Assembly: GCA_963797255.1 (NCBI GenBank)
Contig: CAWCOV010000015.1
Coordinates: 496,001 to 560,000 of the forward strand
Direction of reading: 5' to 3'
DNA length: 64,000 nt
Origin: JANXZS01 sp963797255
GTDB lineage: Bacteria; Acidobacteriota; Terriglobia; Terriglobales; Acidobacteriaceae
In this document: positions 37,428-47,405 of the stretch, piece after piece
Layout: each line of letters starts with the position of its first letter
Numbering within the stretch: the first letter of the stretch is position 1
Made by a program: the position numbers and the translations under genes
Notes under the pieces: generated by a model
The model's database searches: none
What the model was told of the DNA's origin: nothing
What the model saw: the letters and a program-made list of their open reading frames with translations, nothing else

Positions 37428-38507
37428 ATGTCTTCTGAAGTACTTGCAGTAGCGGATTCGGCGGAACTCAAGCCTACGGGCGTAATCGATCTGCGCAGCG
37501 ATACGGTCACGCGTCCAACCGCGGCTATGCGAGCCGCTATGGCCGCCGCGGAGGTCGGGGACGATGTGTATGGAGAGGACCCGACGATCAATCTGCTGCA
37601 GGAAAAAGCCGCTGCGATCTTTGGGCGGGAAGCTGCGATTTTTGTTCCTACCGGGACGATGGGAAACCAGGTTGCCATCCGGCTGCACACCCAGCATGGG
37701 CAGGAAGTGATCTGCGAGTCGCGGGCGCACATTGGTGAGTGGGAAATGGCGATGGTTTCGGCCTTTTCCGGCTGCCATTTGCGAGCGGTACCGGCTGAGC
37801 GTGGCATTCTTCGGTGGCAGGATATTGAGCCGGCAATCGGCGCGAAGATCTACTACCGAGCGCAAACGGGGCTGATCTCACTCGAAAACACGCACAACAT
37901 GGCGGGTGGAACGGTAACTCCGTTGGCGGCGCTGGAAGAGATCTGGAACGGAGCGAAAAAGGCGGGTTTGCCGGTGCATCTGGACGGGGCGCGCATTTTC
38001 AACGCTTCCGTTGCGCTGGGAGTGCCGGTAAAAGAGCTGACCAGCGGGTTTTCGACGGTGATGTTCTGCCTTTCCAAAGGACTGTGCGCTCCTGCGGGGT
38101 CGATGATTGTGGGTAGCCGGGAGCTGATCGACAAAGCCCGGATCTACCGCAAAGCCCTGGGAGGCGGCATGCGGCAGGCCGGGGTTCTAGCGGCGGCCGG
38201 GATCATCGCCCTGGAGGAAATGCCCAAGCGGCTGGCCGAGGACCATGACAATGCACGCCTGATTGCGGAGGCGGTTTCGCGGATGCCGCAGGCAATTATC
38301 GACGTGGAAACGGTGCAGACGAACATCGTGATCTTCGATCTGAAGGATCGTGGTGACGCAATGGCCTTGGCTGCCCGCACGAAGCTGCACGGCCTACTGT
38401 GCAGCACCACGGGCCCGCATACGGTACGGCTGGTGACGCACAGAGATGTGAGCCGGGAGGATTGCGAGAGGGCGATGGCGATTCTCGAGGATGAGATCCG
38501 GCACTAG
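37428..38507 (+). CDS. ltaE: Low-specificity L-threonine aldolase
   Basis: PLP enzyme of 359 residues that cleaves L-threonine to glycine and acetaldehyde in the cytoplasm. Lys217 in FCLSKGLCAPAGS forms the Schiff base. IDLRSDTVTRPTAAMRAAMA and GDDVYGEDPTINLLQEKAA open the protein. VPTGTMGNQVAI and GLISLENTHNMAGGTV form the cofactor pocket, and HLDGARIFNASVALGVP holds the PLP-ring Asp. Length and motifs are normal. It follows hemW by about 50 bases on the same strand. Confidence 0.94.
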   Translation: MSSEVLAVADSAELKPTGVIDLRSDTVTRPTAAMRAAMAAAEVGDDVYGEDPTINLLQEKAAAIFGREAAIFVPTGTMGNQVAIRLHTQHGQEVICESRAHIGEWEMAMVSAFSGCHLRAVPAERGILRWQDIEPAIGAKIYYRAQTGLISLENTHNMAGGTVTPLAALEEIWNGAKKAGLPVHLDGARIFNASVALGVPVKELTSGFSTVMFCLSKGLCAPAGSMIVGSRELIDKARIYRKALGGGMRQAGVLAAAGIIALEEMPKRLAEDHDNARLIAEAVSRMPQAIIDVETVQTNIVIFDLKDRGDAMALAARTKLHGLLCSTTGPHTVRLVTHRDVSREDCERAMAILEDEIRH

Positions 38508-38657
38508 CCGTGATCGGATGCAAAGTAACAGCTTGTTACATCGCAGAAATTGTTACTTATTGGCCGAGTGCTGAGTCTGATAATTAAGAGGGTTCAACCC
38601 ACGTTTTGATGTTTACTCGGCAATAAGCCGGGTGCACCGGAGGTATACTTCCAAGAT

Positions 38658-39644
38658 ATGCCAAAGTACTCTGTCGTCGTTCCTTTTCATAACGAAGAAG
38701 ATTTCGTCACAACTCTCTACGACCGCCTGAAGAATGTAATGGAGCAGGTTGGTGAGAGTTTTGAGCTGGTGTTTGTTGACGACGGGTCTGGTGATCGCAC
38801 GTACAAGCTGCTGGAAGAGATTGCCGCGGTGGACAGCCGCGTGCTGGTGGTCAAGCTGCGACGCAATTTCGGGCAAACCTCCGCGCTGGCCGCAGGCTTC
38901 GATCATGCGCAGGGAGAGTTCATCCTGGCAATGGACGGCGATTTGCAGCACGAACCGGAAGAGATTCCGGAGTTTCTCGCCAAGCTTGAAGAGGGCTACG
39001 ACGTTGTGAGTGGCTGGCGCAAAGATCGCGTCGATAACTTCATCATGCGGCGTATTCCCTCGCGATGTGCGAATTGGCTGATGGCCAAGCTGTCTGGCGT
39101 GGATATCCACGACTTCGGCACCACGTTCAAGGCGTATCGCCGTGAGGTGATTCAGAACATTCCGCTGTATGGCGAGATGCACCGGTTTATTCCGGCGCTG
39201 GCTTCGTGGTATGGGGCTAGCATCTGCGAGATTCCCATCAAGAACGTCAACCGCACAACCGGGAAGTCACATTACGGGATTTCGCGAACCTTCCGCGTGT
39301 TCTTTGACCTGATGACGATCCGTTTTCTGCTGAAGTACATGACGCGTCCGCTGCATTTCTTCGGCGGGTTCGGCGCATTGAGTATTTTGGTAGGTTCGAC
39401 GATTTCGATGTTCCTGCTGGCTCTGAAAGTGCTCACGCATCAGCATGTGATGGACGAGCACGGGCCGCTGTTTGTGATTGCGGGTGTATCCATGCTGGCC
39501 GGAATTCAAATGTTGGCGATCGGGTTGCTGGGTGAGTTGCAGGTGCGCCACTACCACACCTCTTCGAATCGCGCGCCGTATACGGTCGATCGGCTGGTCA
39601 GGCTGCGTAGTCCGGAAGAGCCGAGTATGCTGCGCGACAACTAA
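38658..39644 (+). CDS. GT2-family membrane glycosyltransferase (GtrB/ArnC/DPM-like)
   Basis: Protein of 328 residues. The N-terminal GT2 domain starts YSVVVPFHNEEDF. Asp41-Asp42 in FVDDGSGDRT bind the sugar nucleotide and DGDLQHEPEEIP (93-104) carries the metal DxD. Two membrane helices follow at about 228-250 and 265-290. This is the layout of polyprenyl-phosphate glycosyltransferases such as GtrB and ArnC, so it likely loads a sugar onto a lipid carrier for lipopolysaccharide or wall decoration. No GtrA or GT39 partner is adjacent. Confidence 0.9.
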   Translation: MPKYSVVVPFHNEEDFVTTLYDRLKNVMEQVGESFELVFVDDGSGDRTYKLLEEIAAVDSRVLVVKLRRNFGQTSALAAGFDHAQGEFILAMDGDLQHEPEEIPEFLAKLEEGYDVVSGWRKDRVDNFIMRRIPSRCANWLMAKLSGVDIHDFGTTFKAYRREVIQNIPLYGEMHRFIPALASWYGASICEIPIKNVNRTTGKSHYGISRTFRVFFDLMTIRFLLKYMTRPLHFFGGFGALSILVGSTISMFLLALKVLTHQHVMDEHGPLFVIAGVSMLAGIQMLAIGLLGELQVRHYHTSSNRAPYTVDRLVRLRSPEEPSMLRDN

Positions 39645-39670
39645 CGAAGATTGTTGATGATATCCCTCAT

Positions 39671-39693
39671 GGGCCTTGCCTCGTGCAAGGCCC
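39671..39693 (+). terminator. Hairpin 3' of the GT2 gene
   Basis: GGGCCTTGC (39671-39679) pairs exactly with GCAAGGCCC (39685-39693); five-base loop. Only a weak T-rich tract follows. Located 27 bases after the glycosyltransferase stop. Confidence 0.5.
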
Positions 39694-39817
39694 TCGTTGC
39701 ATTCTAAGAACGATTCCTTGTGCGCGGTCCCGAAGTGAGCGAGTTGCGTCTCCCCCGGGGGAACTCGTTGAGATTATGCGATCTGGAATACTCCTGCCGG
39801 AACGAGCTTGAACATTC

Positions 39818-40795
39818 ATGAAAGCGATTCAGATCCACGAGACTGGCACTGCCGATGTCCTTCGATACGTAGATTTGCCGGTGCCTACTCCAACCGAGGG
39901 AAAGGTGCTGGTGAAGGTTCACGCGGCTGGAGTGAACTTCATTGATGTTTATTTTCGAGAGGGACGTTACAAGGCGGACCTGCCGCTGGTGTTGGGGCAG
40001 GAAGGCGCGGGCACGATTGAGGCGATCGGGCCGGGAGTCAACAACGGTTTAAAAGTCGGGGAGCGCGTGGCGTGGTGCGGGGTCCTCGGGGCTTACGCGG
40101 AATATGCCATTGTTCCGGCTTCGCAGCTTGTTCGAGTGCCGGATGACGTGGACCTGATGATTGCAGCGGGTGTGATGCTTCAGGGAATGACGGCACACTA
40201 CCTGAGCCATTCCACTTTCAAACTTGAAAGTGAGCATACGGCACTGGTGCATGCCGCTGCGGGTGGCGTTGGCCTGCTGCTGACGCAGATGGCAGCGCAG
40301 ATAGGTGCGCGTGTTCTGGCGACGGTTTCAACGAGAGAGAAGGCTGCGTTAGCGCGTGAGGCCGGTGCGAGCGACGTGATTCTCTACACGGAATGTTGTT
40401 TCGATGAAGAGGTTCGCAGGCTGACGGATGGACGCGGTGTGGACGTGGTGTACGACTCGGTTGGAAAGAGTACATTCGACAAATCGCTGAACTCTCTGAA
40501 GCCGCGCGGACTGCTGGCGCTCTATGGCGCATCGAGCGGCGCGGTTCCTCCCTTCGACCTGATCCAGTTGTCTACGAAAGGCTCGTTATTCATCACACGT
40601 CCATCACTCGGCCATTACATTCATACTCGACAGGAATTGGAAAAGAGGGCGACGGATGTTCTGGACTGGGTGAGAGGCGGGCAGCTGAAGGTGCGGACAG
40701 AATTTGTTTATCCCATGGCGAATGCCGCCGAGGCTCACCGGGATCTTGAAGGCCGGCGGACAACAGGCAAACTGCTACTTGTGAATCAGGGCTGA
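39818..40795 (+). CDS. NADPH:quinone oxidoreductase (zeta-crystallin type)
   Basis: Zinc-free medium-chain reductase of 325 residues. It opens with AIQIHETGTADVLRYVDLPV and has VNFIDVYFREGRYKADLPLV, the quinone reductase signature. LVHAAAGGVGLLLTQMAAQI is the AAxGGVG NADPH-binding loop, and VVYDSVGKSTFDKSLNSLKP follows in the Rossmann domain. It reduces quinones by hydride transfer in the cytosol. No Cys ligand set for zinc is present, unlike alcohol dehydrogenases. It starts a likely three-gene operon with the DUF4126 and flavin disulfide reductase genes, separated by 17 and 15 bases. Confidence 0.92.
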   Translation: MKAIQIHETGTADVLRYVDLPVPTPTEGKVLVKVHAAGVNFIDVYFREGRYKADLPLVLGQEGAGTIEAIGPGVNNGLKVGERVAWCGVLGAYAEYAIVPASQLVRVPDDVDLMIAAGVMLQGMTAHYLSHSTFKLESEHTALVHAAAGGVGLLLTQMAAQIGARVLATVSTREKAALAREAGASDVILYTECCFDEEVRRLTDGRGVDVVYDSVGKSTFDKSLNSLKPRGLLALYGASSGAVPPFDLIQLSTKGSLFITRPSLGHYIHTRQELEKRATDVLDWVRGGQLKVRTEFVYPMANAAEAHRDLEGRRTTGKLLLVNQG

Positions 40796-40812
40796 ATTTC
40801 TGGAGGTGACAT

Positions 40813-41301
40813 ATGGACGCTGCGATGAGTATCCCTACAGTTCTCACTCTCGCGTTTGGGATTGGCATTGTGTGTGGCCTTCGCTCGATGACGGGTCCGG
40901 CACTTGTGTGCTGGGGCGCTCACCTGGGATGGCTGAATTTGGTCGGTTCCCGCCTCGTTTTTCTGCGGATGGCAATATGTGTGGCGATCTTCAGCTTGTT
41001 CGCAATTTGTGAGTTGGTCGCGGATAAGTTGCCAGGCATTCCCGGGAGAAACACTGCGATTTCGCTGATCATAAGATTTCTATTTGGTGGTGCGTGCGGT
41101 CTGGCGCTGGCGATTGCGGGGCACGCGCCTACTGCGGTGGCGTTTCTGCTTGGCGGCCTTGGAGGGCTGGTGGGCGGATTGGGTGGTTACTTTGTCCGGC
41201 GTAATATCAAGCGTGCTTTTCAACTTCCTGACTTTCCGGTTGCGCTGACAGAAGATCTTATTGCGATTGGAGCGGGCCTGTTCATCGTTTCTCGCTTCTA
41301 A
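40813..41301 (+). CDS. DUF4126 family membrane protein
   Basis: Protein of 162 residues with about four membrane helices. The N-terminus (FGIGIVCGLRSMTGPALVCW) and LVADKLPGIPGRNTAISLII match the DUF4126 family of unknown function. A Gly-rich membrane stretch (FLLGGLGGLVGGLGGYFVRR) follows. Its place between two oxidoreductase genes with short gaps hints at a role in redox or envelope metabolism, but nothing more can be said. TGGAGG at about 40800-40806 is a good ribosome-binding site. Confidence 0.83.
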   Translation: MDAAMSIPTVLTLAFGIGIVCGLRSMTGPALVCWGAHLGWLNLVGSRLVFLRMAICVAIFSLFAICELVADKLPGIPGRNTAISLIIRFLFGGACGLALAIAGHAPTAVAFLLGGLGGLVGGLGGYFVRRNIKRAFQLPDFPVALTEDLIAIGAGLFIVSRF

Positions 41302-41316
41302 TCTGTGCGAGAGGGA

Positions 41317-42705
41317 ATGATGCCACAAGATCACTTTGATGCGATCGTGATTGGTTCTGGCCAAGGCGGGACCCCGCTGGCCGAGGCGCTGGCCGAGGCA
41401 GGCCGCAAAACAGCGATCATCGAGCGGAAACACATTGGCGGTACCTGCGTGAACGAGGGCTGCACTCCAACGAAGACCATGGTGGCGAGTGCGCGCGTAG
41501 CTTACCTGGGACGGCGCGGCAGCGAGTACGGAGTGAACTGCTCCCCGCAAAAAATCGACATGCCAACGATACGGCAGCGCAAACGAGACATTGTGAATGA
41601 ATTCCGCACCGCAAATGAGAAAGGGTTGGCGAGTACAGCGAATCTTGAAGTGATTTGCGGCGGCGCATCTTTTGTTGCGGAAAAGACGGTTGAGATCGCT
41701 CTGAAAGATGGAGGGAAACGCACTGTCTCCGCGGACCAGATTTTCATCAACACAGGTACGCGCGCTTCAGTCCCGAAGCTGGAAGGACTGGATACCGTTG
41801 CGTTTCTCGACAATGTTTCGATCATGGAACTGGACAGGGTTCCAGAACGGCTGATAATTCTCGGCGGTGGTTACATTGGGCTGGAGTTTGCGCAGATGTT
41901 TCGGCGCTTTGGGTCGGAGGTGACTATTGTTCATCGCGGTCGGCAGTTGCTCGATCGCGAAGACGAGGATATTGCGAAAGAGATCCAATCCATTTTCGCC
42001 GAAGACGGAATTACGGTTCATCTGAATGCGATGGCCAGCAAAGTTAGCAAGGTGGACGACGATATTTCGCTGACCTTCACCGCTGACAATGTAACGAAGA
42101 CGGTCAAGGGATCGCACCTGCTAATTGCCACGGGGCGGAAACCAAATACAGACATGCTGAATCCGGGAGTGGCGAAGATTGATACGGACGAACGCGGATT
42201 TATTCGCGCGAATGAACGGCTTGAGACGAGCGCTCCTGACGTTTTTGTAATAGGGGATGTGAAGGGCGGTCCGGCATTTACGCATATTTCCTATGACGAC
42301 TTTCGTATTTTAAAAGGGAACCTGCTTGATGGGCGAAAGATGAGCACTGCGAATCGAATGGTGCCGTACACGGTGTTCATTGATCCGCAGCTTGGTCGCA
42401 TTGGCCTGACCGAAAATGAAGCGCGCCAGCAAGGCAGGAAAATAAAGATTGCTCGTATGCCAATGACGCGTGTGGCGCGCGCGTTGGAGATGGCGGAGGC
42501 TCGCGGAGTAATGAAGGTGGTGGTGGATGCGGAGAGCGGTCAGATTCTCGGAGCCGCAATCCTGGGGATCGAGGGCGGAGAGATCGCATCCATGCTGCAA
42601 ATTGCAATGATGGGGAAGCTGAGTTATTCGGTGCTAAGGGACGGCACCTTCTCGCATCCCACATTGTCCGAGGCGCTGAACAACGTCTTCAAGAAACTCG
42701 AATAG
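41317..42705 (+). CDS. Pyridine nucleotide-disulfide oxidoreductase (MerA/Lpd-like)
   Basis: Flavoenzyme of about 462 residues. The FAD loop is DAIVIGSGQGGTPLAEALAE. The redox disulfide is in GGTCVNEGCTPTK (Cys44/Cys49). The NAD(P) loop is LIILGGGYIGLEFAQMFRRF, and DVFVIGDVKGGPAFTHISYD is the second FAD motif. The dimer domain ends GTFSHPTLSEALNNVF, with the His that pairs to the disulfide. No mercury-binding HMA domain or C-terminal Cys pair is present, so it is not a true mercuric reductase. It may reduce a small disulfide or act as a dihydrolipoamide-like dehydrogenase. GAGAGGG precedes 41317. Confidence 0.92.
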   Translation: MMPQDHFDAIVIGSGQGGTPLAEALAEAGRKTAIIERKHIGGTCVNEGCTPTKTMVASARVAYLGRRGSEYGVNCSPQKIDMPTIRQRKRDIVNEFRTANEKGLASTANLEVICGGASFVAEKTVEIALKDGGKRTVSADQIFINTGTRASVPKLEGLDTVAFLDNVSIMELDRVPERLIILGGGYIGLEFAQMFRRFGSEVTIVHRGRQLLDREDEDIAKEIQSIFAEDGITVHLNAMASKVSKVDDDISLTFTADNVTKTVKGSHLLIATGRKPNTDMLNPGVAKIDTDERGFIRANERLETSAPDVFVIGDVKGGPAFTHISYDDFRILKGNLLDGRKMSTANRMVPYTVFIDPQLGRIGLTENEARQQGRKIKIARMPMTRVARALEMAEARGVMKVVVDAESGQILGAAILGIEGGEIASMLQIAMMGKLSYSVLRDGTFSHPTLSEALNNVFKKLE

Positions 42706-42784
42706 ATTTGAGCGTGATGTTTATGTCTTCCATGCGAACAAACTTTCTAGTGGGATTTGAAGGCGGAACTCTTTGCGTATTCGA

Positions 42785-43525
42785 TCAATTACGCGGAGGG
42801 AAGTAGAAACAATGGATCGCGTCTGGGGCTGAGGAAACCGCAATACAGGCAATGTAGGTGGATGGCGGTGAGATGTCATAGAGCTGCCATGAATGGCTGA
42901 ATGTTGCCGACGGGCGAACAGCGATCAGACGAGGATGGTCGATCGCGAGAGAGACAACAAAAGCATCCAACGGAGTTCGAAGGCCCGTTCCTTCTGCTTT
43001 GAGTAGGGCTTCCTTTCTCGTCCAGCAGCGCAGGAAACCGGAGTTCCACTGGTCGTCATCTAACTGCGACAGTTCCTGTAGCTCGGCAGGGGAGAAGTAT
43101 CGCTCTGCGACGCCCGGGTGCACGTGGCGCGGCTGCTCCACGTCTATGCCGATCTCTGTATTCCAAGCGACGGCAAGCATGCCTACGTCTTTGCAATGGC
43201 TCAGATTAAACCGAAGATGTTCGGAACCCGCTCCGTGCAGGCGTGGCTTGCCGCCAGCCTGGGGAGTGATTGTTAGATCCTCTGGCGGCTTCCCGAGATA
43301 GTGGGCAAGGATTAGACGCATATTGCGATGCGACGTAGCGAAGCTGATGCGATCTCGTTCGAATCGGAATCGCAGACAGCGTTCGACTTCCTGCTCGCTT
43401 AGTTTGGACAGGTCTGGATCGCTTGATTCTTCGGATGAGTGATTTTGCCACGCCCACACATGGATGACTCTATCCGGAAGAGCGCTCATTTCCGAGGTGT
43501 GCGTCCAGTTTGAAATTACGGTCAC
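42785..43525 (-). CDS. 4'-phosphopantetheinyl transferase (Sfp type)
   Basis: Protein of 246 residues. It attaches 4'-phosphopantetheine to a Ser of carrier proteins. The Mg-binding GIDVE lies at 126-130 and FLRCWTRKEALLKAEG, with the WxxKEA motif, at 165-180. HLRFNLSHCKDVGMLAVAW gives the CoA-binding His. It is longer than AcpS and belongs to the Sfp/Gsp group that activates PKS or NRPS enzymes. No such megasynthase is in the window, so its target is elsewhere. Confidence 0.93.
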   Translation of the reverse strand: MTVISNWTHTSEMSALPDRVIHVWAWQNHSSEESSDPDLSKLSEQEVERCLRFRFERDRISFATSHRNMRLILAHYLGKPPEDLTITPQAGGKPRLHGAGSEHLRFNLSHCKDVGMLAVAWNTEIGIDVEQPRHVHPGVAERYFSPAELQELSQLDDDQWNSGFLRCWTRKEALLKAEGTGLRTPLDAFVVSLAIDHPRLIAVRPSATFSHSWQLYDISPPSTYIACIAVSSAPDAIHCFYFPPRN

Positions 43526-43975
43526 GTTGCGCCCTTGAAAAGAATCGATCGTTTCTTCGAGTCTAATGTCAGAGGTTACTTTCGAAGCGGTTAACGCGGC
43601 GAAGCATTCAATTAATAATAGGAAACGCTTTCAAAAAGTGGAATTTAACCCGTGGCCAGGACGCAGATAAAGCAATTTAATGGCGTGTTTTGAGGCGTTT
43701 CGCGATGGGCGGAATTTGGCAGTTTAATTGCCTACTATTAACTGACGTATAAACCATCGGGGTGTACGGCGCGACCCCTTCTATTTCGAAACAATTGATG
43801 ATTGGCCCAAAACTTACGGCCAGAAGCGTTCCTAATTCGAAAGCCTTCGAACCGCCATCAATTGCAATCTACAAACGTTCGTGAAGACAGATTCGGTTGC
43901 AACATGCAAAACACTCGGCGTGCTGGCAAGAACGACCCTGTTTCACACGGTTTCGGAATATTTCTGGAGATCAGA
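43526..43975. other. 450-base control region upstream of a TonB receptor gene
   Basis: Non-coding stretch between the divergent transferase and the TonB-receptor gene. It is A/T-rich near 43600-43640 and 43720-43760. It holds a LacI-family-like operator (43621-43634). I see no RNA gene. Confidence 0.5.
43621..43634. promoter_or_regulatory. Putative LacI-family operator
   Basis: The stretch GGAAACGCTTTCAA contains GAAA-CGC-TTTC, a palindrome with central CG typical of LacI-family operators, about 340 bases before the receptor start. Single copy, no regulator gene adjacent, so tentative. Confidence 0.3.
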
Positions 43976-46900
43976 ATGAGCTCACATCTTCGTCGATCGA
44001 TTTTCGCGACAGCGTTTCTCTTCCTCAGTGCTTTTTGTTTCCACTCAAGCATGATCGGGCAAGGCAATTCGTCCACGAAAGGTGGATTAGCCGGTGTGAT
44101 CGCGGACGAGTCCGGCGCGGTGATTCCACAGGCAAAGGTCACAGTTTCAGGGCAGGCGGATACTCGCACGGCGACTACGAACGATGATGGGCGATTCGAG
44201 GTGGGCGATCTAACTCCAGGGCTGTACACGGTAACGGTCGAGCGGGAGGGCTTCTCTTCAACTTCCGCAAAAAATATTGAAGTTGCGATTGGACGAAATA
44301 TCTCAGTGAATCTGACGATGAAGCCGGGGGCCAGCGCGGAGACGGTTGAGGTGGATGCGACTGCGGCGAACATTGACACCAGTGCTACCGCTATTAGCAC
44401 CAATCTTTCGGACAGCTTTTACAATTCTGTTCCTGTGGCGCGCAACGTTGGCAGCTTGTTCTACACGGCTCCAGGAGTTACGAACGGCGGCGGAAGTGGA
44501 TCGGCAAATCCCTTCCATTGGCGGCGCGACCGGGCTTGAGAACCAGTACGTTGCGGACGGCGTGAACATTACGGATGCAGGGTACGGCGGGCTGGGTGTA
44601 TTCAGCCCCATCTACGGATCCCTTGGCACCGGTATTAATCTGACGTTCATCCAGGAAGTGCAAGTGAAAACGGGTGCCTTTGAGCCGAAGTATGGAAAGG
44701 CGAACGGCGGCGTCGTTCAAATCGTAACGAAGTCGGGCGGAACGCAGTATCACGGCGCTCTCTCAGCCTATTTTGCGCCGAGCGGATTTGCTGCTGGTCA
44801 GCGCTATGCTGACAATTATTTCAATCGTGTGAACGTGCGTGGCCGAATTTTCGAAATCCCGCAATATGACGGCGCGATCGAAATCGGCGGATATGTTCCC
44901 GGCAATTATTGGAAGAATCACCTGTTTTTCTACGGCGCTTACAACCCAGCGCTTAACCAGGTTGGCTGGATTTCGCCGTCTGTAGCGCCGCTCAGCGCAC
45001 ATGGCCCATTTACGAATAACACAACGGTGAATAGCTGGGCCGCGAAGTTGACTTACAAGTTGAATGACAACACGAGCGTGGATGCTTCCGCATTTGGAGA
45101 TCCTTCGAAAACAAATCTAGGATTCGGTGCCGCAAACGAGGATACATTCCCGCTCTATCCGAACCTGAACCTTGCGGGAACGACAGGCTTCAGCCTTTGG
45201 AATTACGGCACGCGAAGTGAAACGCTGCACATTACAACCGCTCCCAATCCGACCTGGTTAGTGGATCTTGCTGCCTCCGCGAAGACGAGTCACTTTACAG
45301 AATCACCGTCGGAGAACGTCTATAACATCATCGATAATACCGGAATTATTCAGGCCGGACAGTACACGCCCCAGGGCCTGGGTTTTCTCCAAAATCCAAA
45401 TACAGACCAATACGATTTCGGTCTTGATGGCCAGAAGACCGTGGTGAAATTTGGGCAACACGTGCTGTCGCTGGGTTATGGGTACGATCACTCCATCTAC
45501 AAGTTGACCAAGGCTTACACGGGTCCATATTTCAACTTCCCCAGTGCCAACATCGCCGGAACGCCGCTTGTCGGTTCGACGCCCGCAACTTCGCTGGTGA
45601 ACAATCCTGCGTTGGTGGGGGCGAGCACGAATGCGGCATTCTTCTTGCAGACGATTTCGGATGGAAGCTGCGATCCATCGCGGTGCCCGTATCTAACTGG
45701 ACCGAACGGTACAGAGCAGGTTTATCTGAACCAGGTGCGAGGAATCTTCAGCCCTCCGACGGCCGCCACCAGCGCGGTATACCAGGCGATTTACGGGAAC
45801 GATGCATGGACACTGGGTCCGCGAGTCACTCTCAACCTGGGACTTCGGTGGGATGAAGAACAGTTGAACGGAATAACGCAGGCCTATGTGTTCAACGACA
45901 ACTGGTCTCCGCGACTGGGTATCAGCGTCGATCCGAAGGGAGACCGCAGGACGAAGATATTCTTCAACTGGGGACGCTATACACAGCAGATGCCGCAAGA
46001 CGCAGCTTTGCGAGATCTTTCCAACGAGCTTGATATCAACCGAGCGAATTGGAGGCCGGAATCCGATGCGAATAACAATGCGATCATCGGGCCTTCAGGA
46101 ACGGTAATTCCTGTTCTGGACGCGGAACACTTGCTGAACGGCGATCCTCTGTCGGGATCGACGGTGGGCAAAAGCGTCTCTACAAGTGGCGGCGCGTCTT
46201 CGATCTTTATTGCGCCGGGTACCAAGCTGAACTTCGAGGAAGAGTATGTTGCTGGCATCGAACGCCAGATGAAGGGCTTTGTTCTGAGCGCCCGTTATAC
46301 GGATCGAAGACTATTGCGTGTGTTGGAAGATGCGTCTGGCGCGTCGCCGGAGGGCGGCGGCAGCGGGTTCGTACCGCAGAATTTTGTGATTGGAAATATG
46401 AATACTTCCACCGACTTGTTCGTGAATGAACAGGAACAAGCGTATAGCACGACGCCTCCAGCAGATTGCCCGACGGACTACGGAATTCAAAATAACAGTC
46501 TCGGACAGCCGATTGGTGGAGCGTGCGGATTCAACGTCTTCGATGCAAATGGGGACAACCTGGCAGGGCTTCCAGTCCCTGACGGCAAAGCAGATGGTTT
46601 TGCAAATCCTTACCGGCACTACCAGGCATTTGAAATTGAAGCGAACAAAAACTTCAGCCACAACTGGATGTTGAGAGTGAACTATCGTTGGGCAAAGCTT
46701 TATGGAAATTATGAGGGCCTGTTTCGCAACGATAACGGTCAGTCCGATCCAAGCATCAGTTCGCTGTTTGACTTTACGCAGGGTGTCCTCGGCATGCTGG
46801 GAGATCAATTTGTGCAGGGATTCCTAAACACAGATCGTCGCCAAGTGGGCAATCTCTACGGGTCATATGTTTTCCCGCACGGCATGGCGAGAAACTTGCA

Positions 46901-47246
46901 GCTGGGTCTAGGATTTCGAGGAGAGTCTGGTGCGCCGATCAGCCAGTTAGCAGCTCATCCCGTTTACTTCGACGCGGGTGAGGTGCCGCTCGGTGGTCGC
47001 GGTACGGTGGGCAGGACAGCATCCAATTACGGACTGGATCTTCACTCATCGTATCCGGTTCCAGTGGGTGAAAAGTTCAAGCTGATTTTGACGTTCGATG
47101 CTTTCAACGTGACGAATTCGCGTTCCCTAACATCCGTAGACCAGGATATTGATCTTGGCTTCGGCAGTCCGAACGAAGATTATTTGAAGCCGCTGGAATT
47201 TCAGCGGGCGTTCTATGGACGCGGATCGATCAAGCTGCAGTTCTGA
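43976..47246 (+). pseudogene. TonB-dependent receptor with carboxypeptidase-regulatory domain, split by a +1 frameshift
   Basis: Outer-membrane protein of about 1089 residues when repaired. Signal peptide (RRSIFATAFLFLSAFCFHSS), then a carboxypeptidase-regulatory-like domain at about 40-125 (GVIADESGAVIPQAKVTVSG; GLYTVTVEREGFSSTSAKNI). The plug follows (GLENQYVADGVNITDAGYGG) and a long beta-barrel, with final residues SIKLQF. The first frame stops at 44539 after PGVTNGGGSGSANPFHW; the second frame reads PSIGGATGLENQY. One base near 44510-44514 must be removed. GGAGA precedes the ATG. These receptors import large or complex substrates, often glycans, in acidobacteria; the substrate is not known. 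It is followed by a GWxTD gene. Confidence 0.88.
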
Positions 47247-47264
47247 TTTTTGATGATCGAGAGG

Positions 47265-47300
47265 AAGAGGAGGAGGCCGAAGGTCTTCCTCCTCTTTGCT
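47265..47300 (+). terminator. Rho-independent terminator after the TonB-receptor gene
   Basis: AAGAGGAGGA (47265-47274) pairs with TCCTCCTCTT (47287-47296), extended by GGCC/GGTC around a three-base loop; TTTG follows. Located 18 bases after the receptor stop. Confidence 0.75.
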
Positions 47301-47405
47301 GTTGAAAGGGATGGGCGGAGCGCGAAACACAAGAGAGTCTCGCGGTCTTAGACTAAAGGTGTACGTTTCACGATGAAGCCGGTGAAAAGGATTAGAGGAA
47401 GAAGG

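Noticed and set aside
41317..42705. Mercuric reductase
   Set aside because: It lacks the N-terminal heavy-metal domain and C-terminal Cys pair, and no mer genes are adjacent.
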